Both the position numbers and the translations under genes were made by a program. DNA of 64,000 nt, from the NCBI GenBank assembly GCA_039819165.1, contig JBCBSM010000002.1, forward strand, positions 357,832-421,831, in the 5' to 3' direction. The DNA is from Planctomycetota bacterium (GTDB taxonomy: Bacteria; Planctomycetota; Phycisphaerae; Phycisphaerales; UBA1924). Each line of letters opens with the position of its first letter. Position 1 is the first letter of the stretch. Of this stretch, positions 28,577 through 37,104 are shown piece after piece. The notes under the pieces were generated by a model. That model was not told the origin of the DNA, made no database searches, and was given only the letters and a program-made list of their open reading frames with translations.

Positions 28577-30202
28577 CTACCGCCTGATCGGCAGGAAATC
28601 CCGCGCGTCTCCACGCAGCCAGGCGTGGAAGCGGGGCCAGAACAGCTCCCGCAGCAGGATCTTGGCGCAGGCCGCCACGGGGATGGCCAGCAGCAACCCG
28701 TAGATGCCAGCCAGGATGCCGCCCGCGATCGACGCGAACAGGATCGTCGGAGTGTCCATGTTGGTGGTCTTGCCCTGGATGGCCGGCGTCAGCACGTAAT
28801 CATCGAGCAGCTGGCCCAGCTGGTACACCACGACGGGCGCGAACAGCGTCCACCACCACGTCTGCTGGAAGGCCAGCCAGCCCGAGTTGTCGATCGCCAT
28901 CGCGATCACCGTCAGCGGGATGCCGATGAGCGCCACGTACGGCACGACGCTCAGCACGCCGACGATTGGCCCGAGGATCAGCGGCGCGGGCACGCCGATG
29001 AGCCAGTAGGCGATGATGAAGTAGACCGACTGGATGAGCGCGATGGTGAACCGACCGCGGACGAAGCCCGCGATCACGCGGTCCATCTGGCCCACCAGGT
29101 CCAGGGTGGTCTCGCGGTGCTTCTCGGGGATCATATCGACGCCGAAGCCGCGGACCTTGGCCCAGCCCGTGCTGAAGAAGAAGAAGAAGAACCCCGTTAG
29201 GAAGAGGCTGAAGAGCAGCAGCCCGACCGAGGCGAGCGTGCCCAGGGCCGTCGCGAGCGTGAAGCGGCCGCCCTCGACCGCGGCGCCCGCCACGCCGCCG
29301 GCGTTGCCCCGCAGCGTGTTGACCAGCCAGTCGATGGCCTCGGCCACCACGCCGCCCTGCGCCGTGGTGCCCTCGCCGTCCTCGGTGGGCTCGATGTCGG
29401 TGATGTACCAGTAGACCAGCGTCTGGAGCAGCGGCGGCAGGTCGTCGAAGGCCGCGCTCGCGCCGCGGGCCCGCTCGGTGACCACCCGCGGCGTCGTGGG
29501 CCGGGGGTCGGCGAGGGGCTCGACTGCTTCGTCTGCCGGGGTTGCGTCGGCAGAAGTTGCGTCGGCGTCGGCCGGTTGCTCGGGGGCGGGCTCTGCATCT
29601 TGCCCGGCTTCTTGCTCGGGCTCTTGCTCGGGCTGCGGCTCGGCTTCCGGGATCACGTCCGGCTCGGGCGGCGGCCTCTCGAAGAACAGCAGCGTGGCGG
29701 GCTCGACCTCGTCGGTCTCGGGGTCGTCGCCCTGCCGCCAGGGCCGCACCGTTGCGCCCTCCTCGGTGACGTACCGCGTGACCGCGGAGATCTGCCGCAC
29801 CCGCTGATTGGTGACCTCCCAGATATCCCGCCCCTGCACGACGGCGAACGCCGTGCCGAGCACCGTGGGCACCGAAACCAGCGCCACGATCGCCACGATG
29901 ATGCCCGCCACGGCACCCTGCCGGCTGATGAACTTGCTCTGCTCCAGCCGCTGCACCAGCGGCTCGAACAGGTAGGCCAGCAGCAGCGCCGCGAGCATCG
30001 GCACCGTGACCGTGCGGAGCACGTAGCCCAGGTACAGCAGCCCGACGATCGACAGCACCACGAGCACGTCGCGGACGGGCTGGATCTGCCAGAGATGCCG
30101 GGTGTGCCAGGCCTTGCGGCCGCGCGACGAGCCGCGACCCTCCGACCGTGCATCGCCTTCCGCGGCGGCGGGATCGGGCGTGGTCTCGTCCTCGTTAGCC
30201 AT
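28577..30202 (-). CDS. AI-2E family transporter with acidic loop insert
   Basis: The 541-residue product is an integral membrane protein of the AI-2E (TqsA/YdiK/PerM-like) family, with about eight helices. The N-terminal helices lie near 48-90 (VLVVLSIVGLLYLGYVL, VPMLAALLLAYLFEPL). The C-terminal half holds IAGFVRGRFTIALIQSVYFI, the PYVALIGIPLTVIAMAI helix and QLLDDYVLTPAIQGKTTN. Between helices three and four is an inserted, low-complexity stretch of ~70 residues rich in Pro, Glu and Ala (about 165-235). The transported solute is unknown for most members. It overlaps the Minf_1886 gene upstream by eight bases. Confidence 0.88.
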   Translation of the reverse strand: MANEDETTPDPAAAEGDARSEGRGSSRGRKAWHTRHLWQIQPVRDVLVVLSIVGLLYLGYVLRTVTVPMLAALLLAYLFEPLVQRLEQSKFISRQGAVAGIIVAIVALVSVPTVLGTAFAVVQGRDIWEVTNQRVRQISAVTRYVTEEGATVRPWRQGDDPETDEVEPATLLFFERPPPEPDVIPEAEPQPEQEPEQEAGQDAEPAPEQPADADATSADATPADEAVEPLADPRPTTPRVVTERARGASAAFDDLPPLLQTLVYWYITDIEPTEDGEGTTAQGGVVAEAIDWLVNTLRGNAGGVAGAAVEGGRFTLATALGTLASVGLLLFSLFLTGFFFFFFSTGWAKVRGFGVDMIPEKHRETTLDLVGQMDRVIAGFVRGRFTIALIQSVYFIIAYWLIGVPAPLILGPIVGVLSVVPYVALIGIPLTVIAMAIDNSGWLAFQQTWWWTLFAPVVVYQLGQLLDDYVLTPAIQGKTTNMDTPTILFASIAGGILAGIYGLLLAIPVAACAKILLRELFWPRFHAWLRGDARDFLPIRR

Positions 30203-30638
30203 CGGTGGCCGCATCGAGTGCGCCGCCGCGGCCCAGGCCACCGGGGCGGGCTTGTGCGTCAACGCCGCCCTCGAAGGCCTCGCCGAAGTCGTAGACGCCG
30301 CGGAAGTCGTCGAGCGAATCCTGGTCGCTGGTGCGCATCAGGCCAGCGTCGACCATGGCGTACACGATCTTGCCGAAGTCCTCGGTCGTCGTCACCCCCC
30401 ACTTGCGGAGCACCGTGCGGGCCAGCAGGCCGTACCGCTCGACCGCATAGGACCGCAGACCCACGCACAGCTCCTGGCCCGTCACGTGCCGGGTGCCGTC
30501 GTCGGCGGGCACCGGCCCGTCGCGGCTGGCATCGAAGCCCGCGACGGTGTGCGCCAGCCCCTCCCGGACGAACTGGAACGCCTCGAGCGCGAAGGGCGCC
30601 CGCGAACGCAGCTCGTGCCAGTCGATCAGTTCGTCCAT
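30195..30638 (-). CDS. Minf_1886 family protein
   Basis: This 147-residue soluble protein belongs to a family found mainly in Planctomycetes and Verrucomicrobia. Marks are PFALEAFQFVREGLAHTV, RHVTGQELCVGLRSYA, GLLARTVLRKWGVTTTEDF, GKIVYAMVDAGLM and DDFRGVYDFGEAF. No enzymatic motif is known for it. Its TAA overlaps the start of the AI-2E transporter gene (ATGGCTAA), so the two are translationally coupled. The Gly/Ala/Asp C-terminal tail is variable in the family. Confidence 0.88.
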   Translation of the reverse strand: MDELIDWHELRSRAPFALEAFQFVREGLAHTVAGFDASRDGPVPADDGTRHVTGQELCVGLRSYAVERYGLLARTVLRKWGVTTTEDFGKIVYAMVDAGLMRTSDQDSLDDFRGVYDFGEAFEGGVDAQARPGGLGRGGALDAATDG

Positions 30639-30786
30639 GCCTCGTCGCCCGGTATGGGTGCGTACTCCGGAGATTCCGTCACAGCATAATGGTCGCAACT
30701 CTATTCGGGCGCATCGAACTCCGGGCTCCACCGGGCGGACAAGCCCGCACCCGTTATCGGTCGACCCCGCACCCCGGCCTCCAGCG

Positions 30787-31419
30787 TCATCCGCCGGCCG
30801 GCTTGCTCAGGCCGCGATGGCCCGCCTCGGCGAACCGCAGCGATGCGCCGACCCACGGTTCGCCGGTACCGGCGATGCCGATCCGTGGGCCGGCCACGAT
30901 CGTGCTGGGATTTCGCGCGCCGGCCTTCGGGCCCTCGAGCCATAACCGCTGGGAAGACAACAGGTTCTCGCCGTCGAATTCCCGATCGATGGCCAGCGCC
31001 CGGCACAGCCGCGCCGGCCCGGCGCACAGCAGCCGCTCGGCGATCTCGGCCGGCGCCTTGGGGCCCGTCCGCCGCAGTTCGAGCATCCGTCCGGCACCGT
31101 CGAGAGGCTCGAGGGCCCGGATCAGGACGGCCTGCGGATCGTCCGCGGCCCGGCACGACACGTTGAAGCACCAGTGCATGCCATAGGTGAAGTAGACGTA
31201 GGCCGTGCCCGGGGCGGCGTACATCGAGGCGTTCCGCTCGGTGCGCCGCCCGCCGAAGGCGTGGCTCGCGGCATCCTCGACGCCGCAGTAGGCCTCGGTC
31301 TCGATGATCCGGCCGGCGAGCATCGCGCCGTCGTCGAGCCGACGGTGCAGCGTCCAGCCGATGAGGGCGGGCGCAACGGTCTTCGCATCGCGTGCCAGGA
31401 CACGCCGGAGATCGGCCAT
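30787..31419 (-). CDS. mpg: 3-methyladenine/alkyladenine DNA glycosylase
   Basis: This AAG/MPG-family enzyme excises alkylated and deaminated purines to start base-excision repair. The 210-residue product has LARDAKTVAPALIG, GRIIETEAYCGVEDAASHAF with the catalytic Glu, GGRRTERNASMYAAPGTAYV, YFTYGMHWCFNVS and VLIRALEPLDG, which are all core signatures. A GTG at 31435-31437 would add six residues; the ATG at 31417-31419 is preferred. It lies 48 bases downstream of the two coupled PEP-CTERM-like genes. Together with the AlkC/AlkD-like gene at 2097 it gives two independent alkylation-repair glycosylases in one window. Confidence 0.93.
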   Translation of the reverse strand: MADLRRVLARDAKTVAPALIGWTLHRRLDDGAMLAGRIIETEAYCGVEDAASHAFGGRRTERNASMYAAPGTAYVYFTYGMHWCFNVSCRAADDPQAVLIRALEPLDGAGRMLELRRTGPKAPAEIAERLLCAGPARLCRALAIDREFDGENLLSSQRLWLEGPKAGARNPSTIVAGPRIGIAGTGEPWVGASLRFAEAGHRGLSKPAGG

Positions 31420-31467
31420 CACCCCAGCGTAATCCACCGGCGACGGCCCGGATCTAGCGACGACGGC

Positions 31468-32043
31468 CTAGCGACGCCGACGCACGGCGAGCACGGCGGC
31501 CCCGATCACCACGAGCGGTGTCGGCGCGGGCACCACGCGGATAGTGGCCGACGCCTCTTCCAGGAGATCGAGGCGGGAGGCGCCCACCGGATCGCTGCGG
31601 TCCAGATAGACGTCGAAGCGGGTCGTCGCGGTCCGCAGGTCGACGTCGAAGGCCGCCGGCACGTCGTCCGGGGCCGTGTAGGTCCAGGACAGGTACGCGC
31701 CCGGTGCGGGCGGCGGCGTCCAGCCCGCCGGTGGGAAGTTGAGCTGGCCAACGAGATAGCCCTCGATGCCGGCATCGGTGGGGTCGCCCGCCAGCGTGCC
31801 CGGCCCGTCGTAGGGCGGCACTATGGAGAGATCGGTGAGGCCGTCGAGGCCCGTCGAGACCTCCACGTCGCCGCCGACGTAGGCGAGGGCGTAGTCGGTC
31901 CAGGTGGCCCACAGCGTCACCGCCGTGCTCTCGCCGGGCCGCAGCGTGGGGTCATCGATCTCGAAGTACAACCGGTAGTCGTCCTGCGCCGCGAGCGGCG
32001 CGGCTACCGCCAGCGTGCTCGCGATCGTGATGGTGCGCGTCAT
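31468..32043 (-). CDS. Secreted PEP-CTERM-like protein, paralogue 2
   Basis: The 191-residue product has a signal peptide (MTRTITIASTLAVAAPLAAQ), the shared domain (EIDDPTLRPGESTAVTL, PYDGPGTLAG, GQLNFPPAG, SWTYTAP, SATIRVVPAP), and a tail VVPAPTPLVVIGAAVLAVRR plus a terminal RR. The short C-terminal hydrophobic segment ending in Arg resembles PEP-CTERM-like sorting signals. Its ATG overlaps the stop of the paralogue at 32040..32630 as ATGA, so the two are made together, perhaps by tandem duplication. Function unknown. Confidence 0.8.
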   Translation of the reverse strand: MTRTITIASTLAVAAPLAAQDDYRLYFEIDDPTLRPGESTAVTLWATWTDYALAYVGGDVEVSTGLDGLTDLSIVPPYDGPGTLAGDPTDAGIEGYLVGQLNFPPAGWTPPPAPGAYLSWTYTAPDDVPAAFDVDLRTATTRFDVYLDRSDPVGASRLDLLEEASATIRVVPAPTPLVVIGAAVLAVRRRR

Positions 32044-32630
32044 GCCCGCGACCTCCTCCGGCTCGCGGCAACGACGCCAACGCCCAGCAGCGCCAGCGAC
32101 GCCGGCGCGGGCAGGACGCGGATGCTGGCCGAGCCCTCGACGACCTCGTCGATCAGCGATTCCGTGGTAGCGCTGCCGAACTCGGTGTACACCTCGAAGA
32201 CATCGGTCTCCGTTGCCAGCACGACATCGAAGGGCGCGGACGCACCGAACGGCGCGGTGTACGTCGCGCGCCAGAAGGGGATCGGGTTCGGATCGGGCGG
32301 CAACCCACCCACCGGGAAGTTGAGCTTGCCCGCGATGATCCCGTCGATGCCCGTCGCAGCGGCCTCCCCCGCGGACGTGCCGGGGCCGTCCATCGGCGCG
32401 ATGAGTCGCGGATCGCTGAGACCCTCGGCCCCCTCGGAGCTGATCAGGTCCGTCCAGATGGCCGCCATGGCGAAGTACCGGTCGCCCCACGCGGCGCTCA
32501 TCGTCACCGTCGTGCTCTCACCCGGCCGCAGCTCGGCGTCCGTGACGTCGACCACCACACCGACGCTGGGCACGACCTGGCCCAGCGCGGGCGCCGCGAC
32601 GAGACCCGCAAGAACCACGCACGCGCGCAT
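32040..32630 (-). CDS. Secreted PEP-CTERM-like protein, paralogue 3
   Basis: The 196-residue product starts MRACVVLAGLVAAPALGQVV (signal peptide) with AGGAG six bases upstream. The domain matches its paralogues at DAELRPGESTTVTM, APMDGPGTSAG, GKLNFPVGG, FWRATYTAP and SASIRVLPAP. It ends PAPASLALLGVGVVAASRRR plus SRA, a typical PEP-CTERM-like tail. Of the three copies it is the closest in domain to the copy at 27626. It is the first gene of a unit with paralogue 2, and the alkyladenine glycosylase may be read through from it. Confidence 0.8.
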   Translation of the reverse strand: MRACVVLAGLVAAPALGQVVPSVGVVVDVTDAELRPGESTTVTMSAAWGDRYFAMAAIWTDLISSEGAEGLSDPRLIAPMDGPGTSAGEAAATGIDGIIAGKLNFPVGGLPPDPNPIPFWRATYTAPFGASAPFDVVLATETDVFEVYTEFGSATTESLIDEVVEGSASIRVLPAPASLALLGVGVVAASRRRSRA

Positions 32631-32696
32631 CGCACGCTCCTCTCTCCCCAGGACGCGTGCAGCATACCGCACACGGGCGGGCGGCACAAGAACGTT

Positions 32697-34508
32697 CTAG
32701 GCGTACGCGTGCAGGCCCGGCAAGAGCAGATTGACGCCGAAGTAGCACCACAGCATCATGAGGAAGCCCACGATGCTCAGCCAGGCGGTCATGAGGGCCT
32801 TGTTGCGGCCCATCACCAGCCGCAGATGGATCACGATGAGGTAGATGATCCAGGTGATGAGCGCCCAGGTCTCCTTGGGGTCGAAGGCCCACCAGCGGCC
32901 CCAGGAGTGGTCGGCCCACCACGCGCCGAGCAGGATGCCGACGCCCAGCGTCCAGAAGGCGAGCTGGAGCACCGTCATGTGGGCGCTATCGAGGTCGGCC
33001 AAGGTGCGCGCCAGGGTGCGGGGCTGTGCGCCCTCGTCCCCGTGCAGCGCGACCATGGCGGCGGTGCCGGCGCTGCCCAGGTCGTCGCTGGTCTTGGCTC
33101 CACGCAGCCGGGCGACGAGCGACACGACCAAGTAGAACACCGCGCACAGGAAACCCAGGCTTATGAGCCCGTAGCTGACCAGCACGGTCGTAACGTGGTA
33201 CTTGAGCAGCACGCTGGTGTTGAGGATGGCCGCCTCGCGCGAGATCGATTCGCCCGGGATGCCCGTCTGCGTGGCGGCGATGAGCACCAGGAAGCCCACG
33301 CCCGCGGCCGCCGCCCCGAAGAGCCACTGCCGCTTCCATATCGTCATGCCCAGCCCCGCTAGCGCCGCGAACAGGCTCAGCCCGGTCATCGACTCGAACT
33401 GGTTCTGGATCGCGAAGCGCTCGGCGATGATGCACCTAAGCGTGAAGCCCGTGGCGTGCAGCGCCACCGCGACCGCCAGCATCGCGACGCCGGTGATGAT
33501 GAGCCACCGGCGGCCCGTGCCGAACGCCAGGATCAGCCCGAGGAAGCCGGCGAGGTAGGCCCACATGCCCCAGTCGAAGAACCGGCCACGATTGTAGAGC
33601 AGCTCGAGGCGTGCGCGCTCGACGGGCTGGGTCTCGGGGTGGATGGCCGCGAGCTCGCGCACCAGCTCGTCGATGGCGCGGTTCGTGGCGGCCGCGTCGA
33701 GCGATCGCCACGCCGCGCCCAGCCGCTCGGCCGCCCCCCGCGCCGGATGGCTCGCGGGCAGGTCCTCGACGTGCCGCCAGGGCAGGTCGAGCGACTCGGG
33801 GGCGACCAGCACCATGTTGCCCGCCGTGCCCGCCGCCAGCCCGAGCGCCCGCTCGACGCGGCCGATCGACTGCCGCATCTGCGGCTCGTCGCCGTAGCGC
33901 TCGAAGATGGCGCTCGAGTGGGTCTCGATCGCCCTGGGCGACACACGGGTCATCAGCCGCCAGAGCTCCTGCTTCTCCTCGTTGTCGGGGAACGCCGCCT
34001 GCAGGTAGCGGTCGCGGAGCGTGAGGTATTCGACGCCCACGAGCGGACGATCGACGTAGTGGCCCGGATCGATCGCCAGATCGAGCAGCGTGAAGAGCGG
34101 ATCGAGCTTGGCCTTGTCGAGCGCATCGGGCCGGGGCCTGGCGTACCGCCACTCCCAATCGGGGCCCTCGGCATCGATCGCGACGCCCTGGGCAACCACC
34201 AATTCCTCGTATCGCGCGCGGCCCGTGACCGCTCGCACCGTCTCCCGTGCGAGCGTGTCGAGGATCTTGACGCGGCCCGCGTGGAAGACCGGCACGCCCC
34301 GCAGCGGCGCGAGATCGACCCCGGCGGCGAAGGCGAGCTTCTGCTCGGGCGTTGCCGCGGGACGGTGCGGCGCGCCGAAGGGCGCGTTGTACGCCGGGCT
34401 GCCCACGAGGTCGGCCTCGGGGTGCTGGTTGCCCGCCGGCCCGGCCTGGGCGCCGGCGAGCGACGCGCACCACAGCACGACCACTATCGCGACAAGCCTC
34501 CGCATCAT
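32697..34508 (-). CDS. ccsA: Cytochrome c biogenesis protein CcsA (System II), with large exported N-domain
   Basis: CcsA/ResC, with ResB, carries heme out and ligates it to apocytochromes c. The 603-residue product has an N-terminal signal (MMRRLVAIVVVLWCASLAGA). A ~310-residue exported domain unlike standard CcsA follows (VPVFHAGRVKILDTLARETV and RVSPRAIETHSSAIF). From about 330 come at least eight helices with LLKYHVTTVLVSYGLISLGF and the heme-binding tryptophan motif WWAFDPKETWALITW near 545. Conserved His residues are in YHVTT, DHSWG and HLRLVMG. Its ATG overlaps the resB stop (ATGA). It serves the c-type cytochromes of the alternative complex III and caa3 oxidase upstream. Confidence 0.93.
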   Translation of the reverse strand: MMRRLVAIVVVLWCASLAGAQAGPAGNQHPEADLVGSPAYNAPFGAPHRPAATPEQKLAFAAGVDLAPLRGVPVFHAGRVKILDTLARETVRAVTGRARYEELVVAQGVAIDAEGPDWEWRYARPRPDALDKAKLDPLFTLLDLAIDPGHYVDRPLVGVEYLTLRDRYLQAAFPDNEEKQELWRLMTRVSPRAIETHSSAIFERYGDEPQMRQSIGRVERALGLAAGTAGNMVLVAPESLDLPWRHVEDLPASHPARGAAERLGAAWRSLDAAATNRAIDELVRELAAIHPETQPVERARLELLYNRGRFFDWGMWAYLAGFLGLILAFGTGRRWLIITGVAMLAVAVALHATGFTLRCIIAERFAIQNQFESMTGLSLFAALAGLGMTIWKRQWLFGAAAAGVGFLVLIAATQTGIPGESISREAAILNTSVLLKYHVTTVLVSYGLISLGFLCAVFYLVVSLVARLRGAKTSDDLGSAGTAAMVALHGDEGAQPRTLARTLADLDSAHMTVLQLAFWTLGVGILLGAWWADHSWGRWWAFDPKETWALITWIIYLIVIHLRLVMGRNKALMTAWLSIVGFLMMLWCYFGVNLLLPGLHAYA

Positions 34509-37027
34509 GCCGCCACCTCCCGCTGCTGTTGCTGCTGCGCGACCCGCTCGGCCAGCGCCCGCTTCTGCCGGCGGACCATCCACGGCTTGACGTAGAACGC
34601 CCAGGGCGTGCCCACCGCCATCAGCACGCCTCCCAACGCGATCACGTGGATGCCCGGGTTGTTGCCCACGTGCAGGATCGTGAACTGCGCGTAAGGCCTG
34701 GGGATCTCGCCCGCGTCGGCGAGCGCCTGCGTCCGCTCCCAGCCCTGGGCATCCCAGCCCGCCTGGGCAAACTTGAATTGCGAGGGATCCAGCCGCGAAC
34801 CGAAGAAGCCGGCGATGTTGGCCGGCAGCGATCGCTCCTCGCTCCACACGAAGGGCGCCCGCAGCGGCGCGTTGAGCTGCGTCTTGCGGGTGTAGGGCTC
34901 GAACCATTCGTCGGGACCGCTGGGCTCGACCAGCACCGTCGAGCGATAGTCCCGTGGCGCGCCGCGGTGGTCGTAGCTGACCATCTCGAAGTCCGCCAGG
35001 CGGACCTGGAAGCCGGGCAGGCGGCGCATCGCCCGGCCGAAGGCGAGCTGCACGTGGCGGCCGTCGGGCAGGTCGATGGCGGCCTTGTTCTCCTGCCCCG
35101 CGTCGAGATACTTGGAGAAGGGGATCCACACGATCCGCGAGAACGCGGGCCGGCCCTCGGCGGCGGGCAGCGACACCTCGACGGCGACCATCGCCCGGTC
35201 GTGCGTGCCGACGAACTCCATGTCCTGCTCGACCTCTGGCACGATCGCCGGCCGCTCGAATGCGCGGGCGTGCGGCCAGGCCCCGGAGATCTCCAGGGCG
35301 ACGCCCGGCACGATCGGCACGCGATCGCCGATGCCGACGCCCTCGACGATGGTGACCTCGTTGCCCGGGCCGCGGATCGCCATGCGGGTGCGGTCATCGT
35401 CCTCGACATAGGCGACGTGCAGCGCGCTCAGGTCGAGGTATCGCACGCGGACGATCGACTCGTCGGCCCGCTGCCGCGCCGGTCGGCCGCCGTCGCCGGC
35501 CACGCCCGACTCGTCGAGGTCCTGGCTGATCTCTGGGAATCGGCTGTAGATCCATCGCGTAAAGGGCCCGCCCTCGGGTGGCGTGATCTTCACGATCGCC
35601 ACGCTGCTGGTCGAGCCCTCGTAGCCCTCGGTGATGATCGGGAAGGGCGGCTGGGGCATCACCCGCTCGACCTCGAACTCGATGCCGGCGTGCTCGAAGG
35701 CCGAGCCCGGCTCGGCGGGTGCGATGAACGGCTCGGTGGCGCCCGGCGGCGTGATCGCCAGCGCGTGCCGTAGCCCCGCCGGCACCGGCGCCGTGAGCTC
35801 TCGCCACGCCTGCTCGTCGCCGCCGCGGACGTACTCGATGCCGAAGGTGCCCGGGATCTGCGCGATCCGCAGCACGGGCTCGTCGGGCACGAAGTAGAAG
35901 CGGAAGATCGGGAGGGCGGCGTCGGCCGTCGCGTCGGCCACGCGGCCGTCGGCATCCAGCCCGCTGTACATCTCGATGAACCGCACGGGCCGCGGGTCCT
36001 CGACGGCCGCGGGCTCGGCCCGCAGCCAATCGGTGCGGGCCTCGGCGTAGGGCGCGTATCCCACGATGCGGTACTCGATGTCGGCGTCGCTCACGCCGCC
36101 GCGGGGCGGGGGCACCAGCAGGTCGAGGTCGCGGTCGGGCTCGGTCGCTTCGGGCAAAAGGCCCGCGAGCTCGAGTGCGCTCTCCCCGGCGCCTGCGTCG
36201 AGGTCGTACACGTTGTAGCGGGGCACGCCGGCGACGCGGCGCTCGTCCCACCCGCGACCGTTGCTCACCCACAGCGCCACCGCCGTCCGCTCGTAGAAGC
36301 CGGCGGCGGGCGGGCCCATCATCGGGATGCCGTCCGGCCCGTTGCGGCCCGCGAACAGCAGGACGTCGCCCTCGAGCTTCAGTGAGCTGTAATACAGGCT
36401 GCCCCAGCCCAGCATGATGATGCCCGTGTGCACCGACAGCACGCCGAGATTCGGCAGCGTAAACGCGACGCGGCGCACCGTGCTGACGACCATCGTGGCG
36501 ATGAACAGGATGAGCGCCACCCGCAGCGGCCACCAGGCGTAGAACTCCAGCTCGGTCATCTCGAAGAAGGGCAGCCGCCGGATGGTGACCGAGTCGTAGT
36601 GGTCGACGAAATCGGCGAACAGCCGCAGCCCCTCGCCCGTCACGGGGTCGTACCGCAGCCCGGGCCAGAGCGCCTGCGACCACAGCCACGCGCCCGCGGC
36701 CGTGCCGGCGACCGACGACGCGAAGAGCCAGAAGAAGCGCCACGGCTTGTCGGCCCGCCGCGACGCATACGCCGCGACGCCGACGGGGACGGCCGCGCCG
36801 ACGATGCAGGTGGCGAGCAACGTTGCGCCGTAGATCAGCCAGGTCAGCCCGCCGACGAGCAGGCCCACGGGCACGCTCGCGAGCACGCCGTACAGGCACA
36901 CGAACACGAGCAGCGCGACGCCGAACAGCACCGAGCTGAGCAGCCGCAGCCCCCACTTCAGGGGCAGCAACGGCCCCCGTAAGTGCTGGTCATCCCACTG
37001 CTTGGCGTGCTGCCACTTGCGGCTCAT
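34505..37027 (-). CDS. resB: Cytochrome c biogenesis protein ResB (System II)
   Basis: The 840-residue product pairs with CcsA. N-terminal helices lie near 28-50 (LLSSVLFGVALLVFVCLY), 60-85, 95-115 and 165-180, with WPLRVALILFIATMVVSTV and LSVHTGIIMLGWGSLYYSSL. A long periplasmic domain follows over about 225-790, containing IYSRFPEISQDLDE, GWERTQALADAGEIPRPYAQ and FTILHVGNNPGIHVI. A final helix (HVIALGGVLMAVGTPWAFYV) and a basic tail close it. The periplasmic domain is longer than in most ResB. A TATAGT box at 37050-37055 (minus strand) may be its -10. It lies 77 bases after the amidohydrolase stop. Confidence 0.88.
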   Translation of the reverse strand: MSRKWQHAKQWDDQHLRGPLLPLKWGLRLLSSVLFGVALLVFVCLYGVLASVPVGLLVGGLTWLIYGATLLATCIVGAAVPVGVAAYASRRADKPWRFFWLFASSVAGTAAGAWLWSQALWPGLRYDPVTGEGLRLFADFVDHYDSVTIRRLPFFEMTELEFYAWWPLRVALILFIATMVVSTVRRVAFTLPNLGVLSVHTGIIMLGWGSLYYSSLKLEGDVLLFAGRNGPDGIPMMGPPAAGFYERTAVALWVSNGRGWDERRVAGVPRYNVYDLDAGAGESALELAGLLPEATEPDRDLDLLVPPPRGGVSDADIEYRIVGYAPYAEARTDWLRAEPAAVEDPRPVRFIEMYSGLDADGRVADATADAALPIFRFYFVPDEPVLRIAQIPGTFGIEYVRGGDEQAWRELTAPVPAGLRHALAITPPGATEPFIAPAEPGSAFEHAGIEFEVERVMPQPPFPIITEGYEGSTSSVAIVKITPPEGGPFTRWIYSRFPEISQDLDESGVAGDGGRPARQRADESIVRVRYLDLSALHVAYVEDDDRTRMAIRGPGNEVTIVEGVGIGDRVPIVPGVALEISGAWPHARAFERPAIVPEVEQDMEFVGTHDRAMVAVEVSLPAAEGRPAFSRIVWIPFSKYLDAGQENKAAIDLPDGRHVQLAFGRAMRRLPGFQVRLADFEMVSYDHRGAPRDYRSTVLVEPSGPDEWFEPYTRKTQLNAPLRAPFVWSEERSLPANIAGFFGSRLDPSQFKFAQAGWDAQGWERTQALADAGEIPRPYAQFTILHVGNNPGIHVIALGGVLMAVGTPWAFYVKPWMVRRQKRALAERVAQQQQQREVAA

Positions 37028-37104
37028 GCAGGCTCCGTTCCAACCTCTTTACTATAGAAGGGCACCCGCCGGGGCCTTCCTGCGACATAGGAACAATTCC
37101 GATA

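Noticed and set aside
32689-32698. AGAACGTTCT palindrome near the ccsA stop
   Set aside because: A 10-base palindrome by chance is plausible, it overlaps the stop codon, and no promoter elements accompany it.
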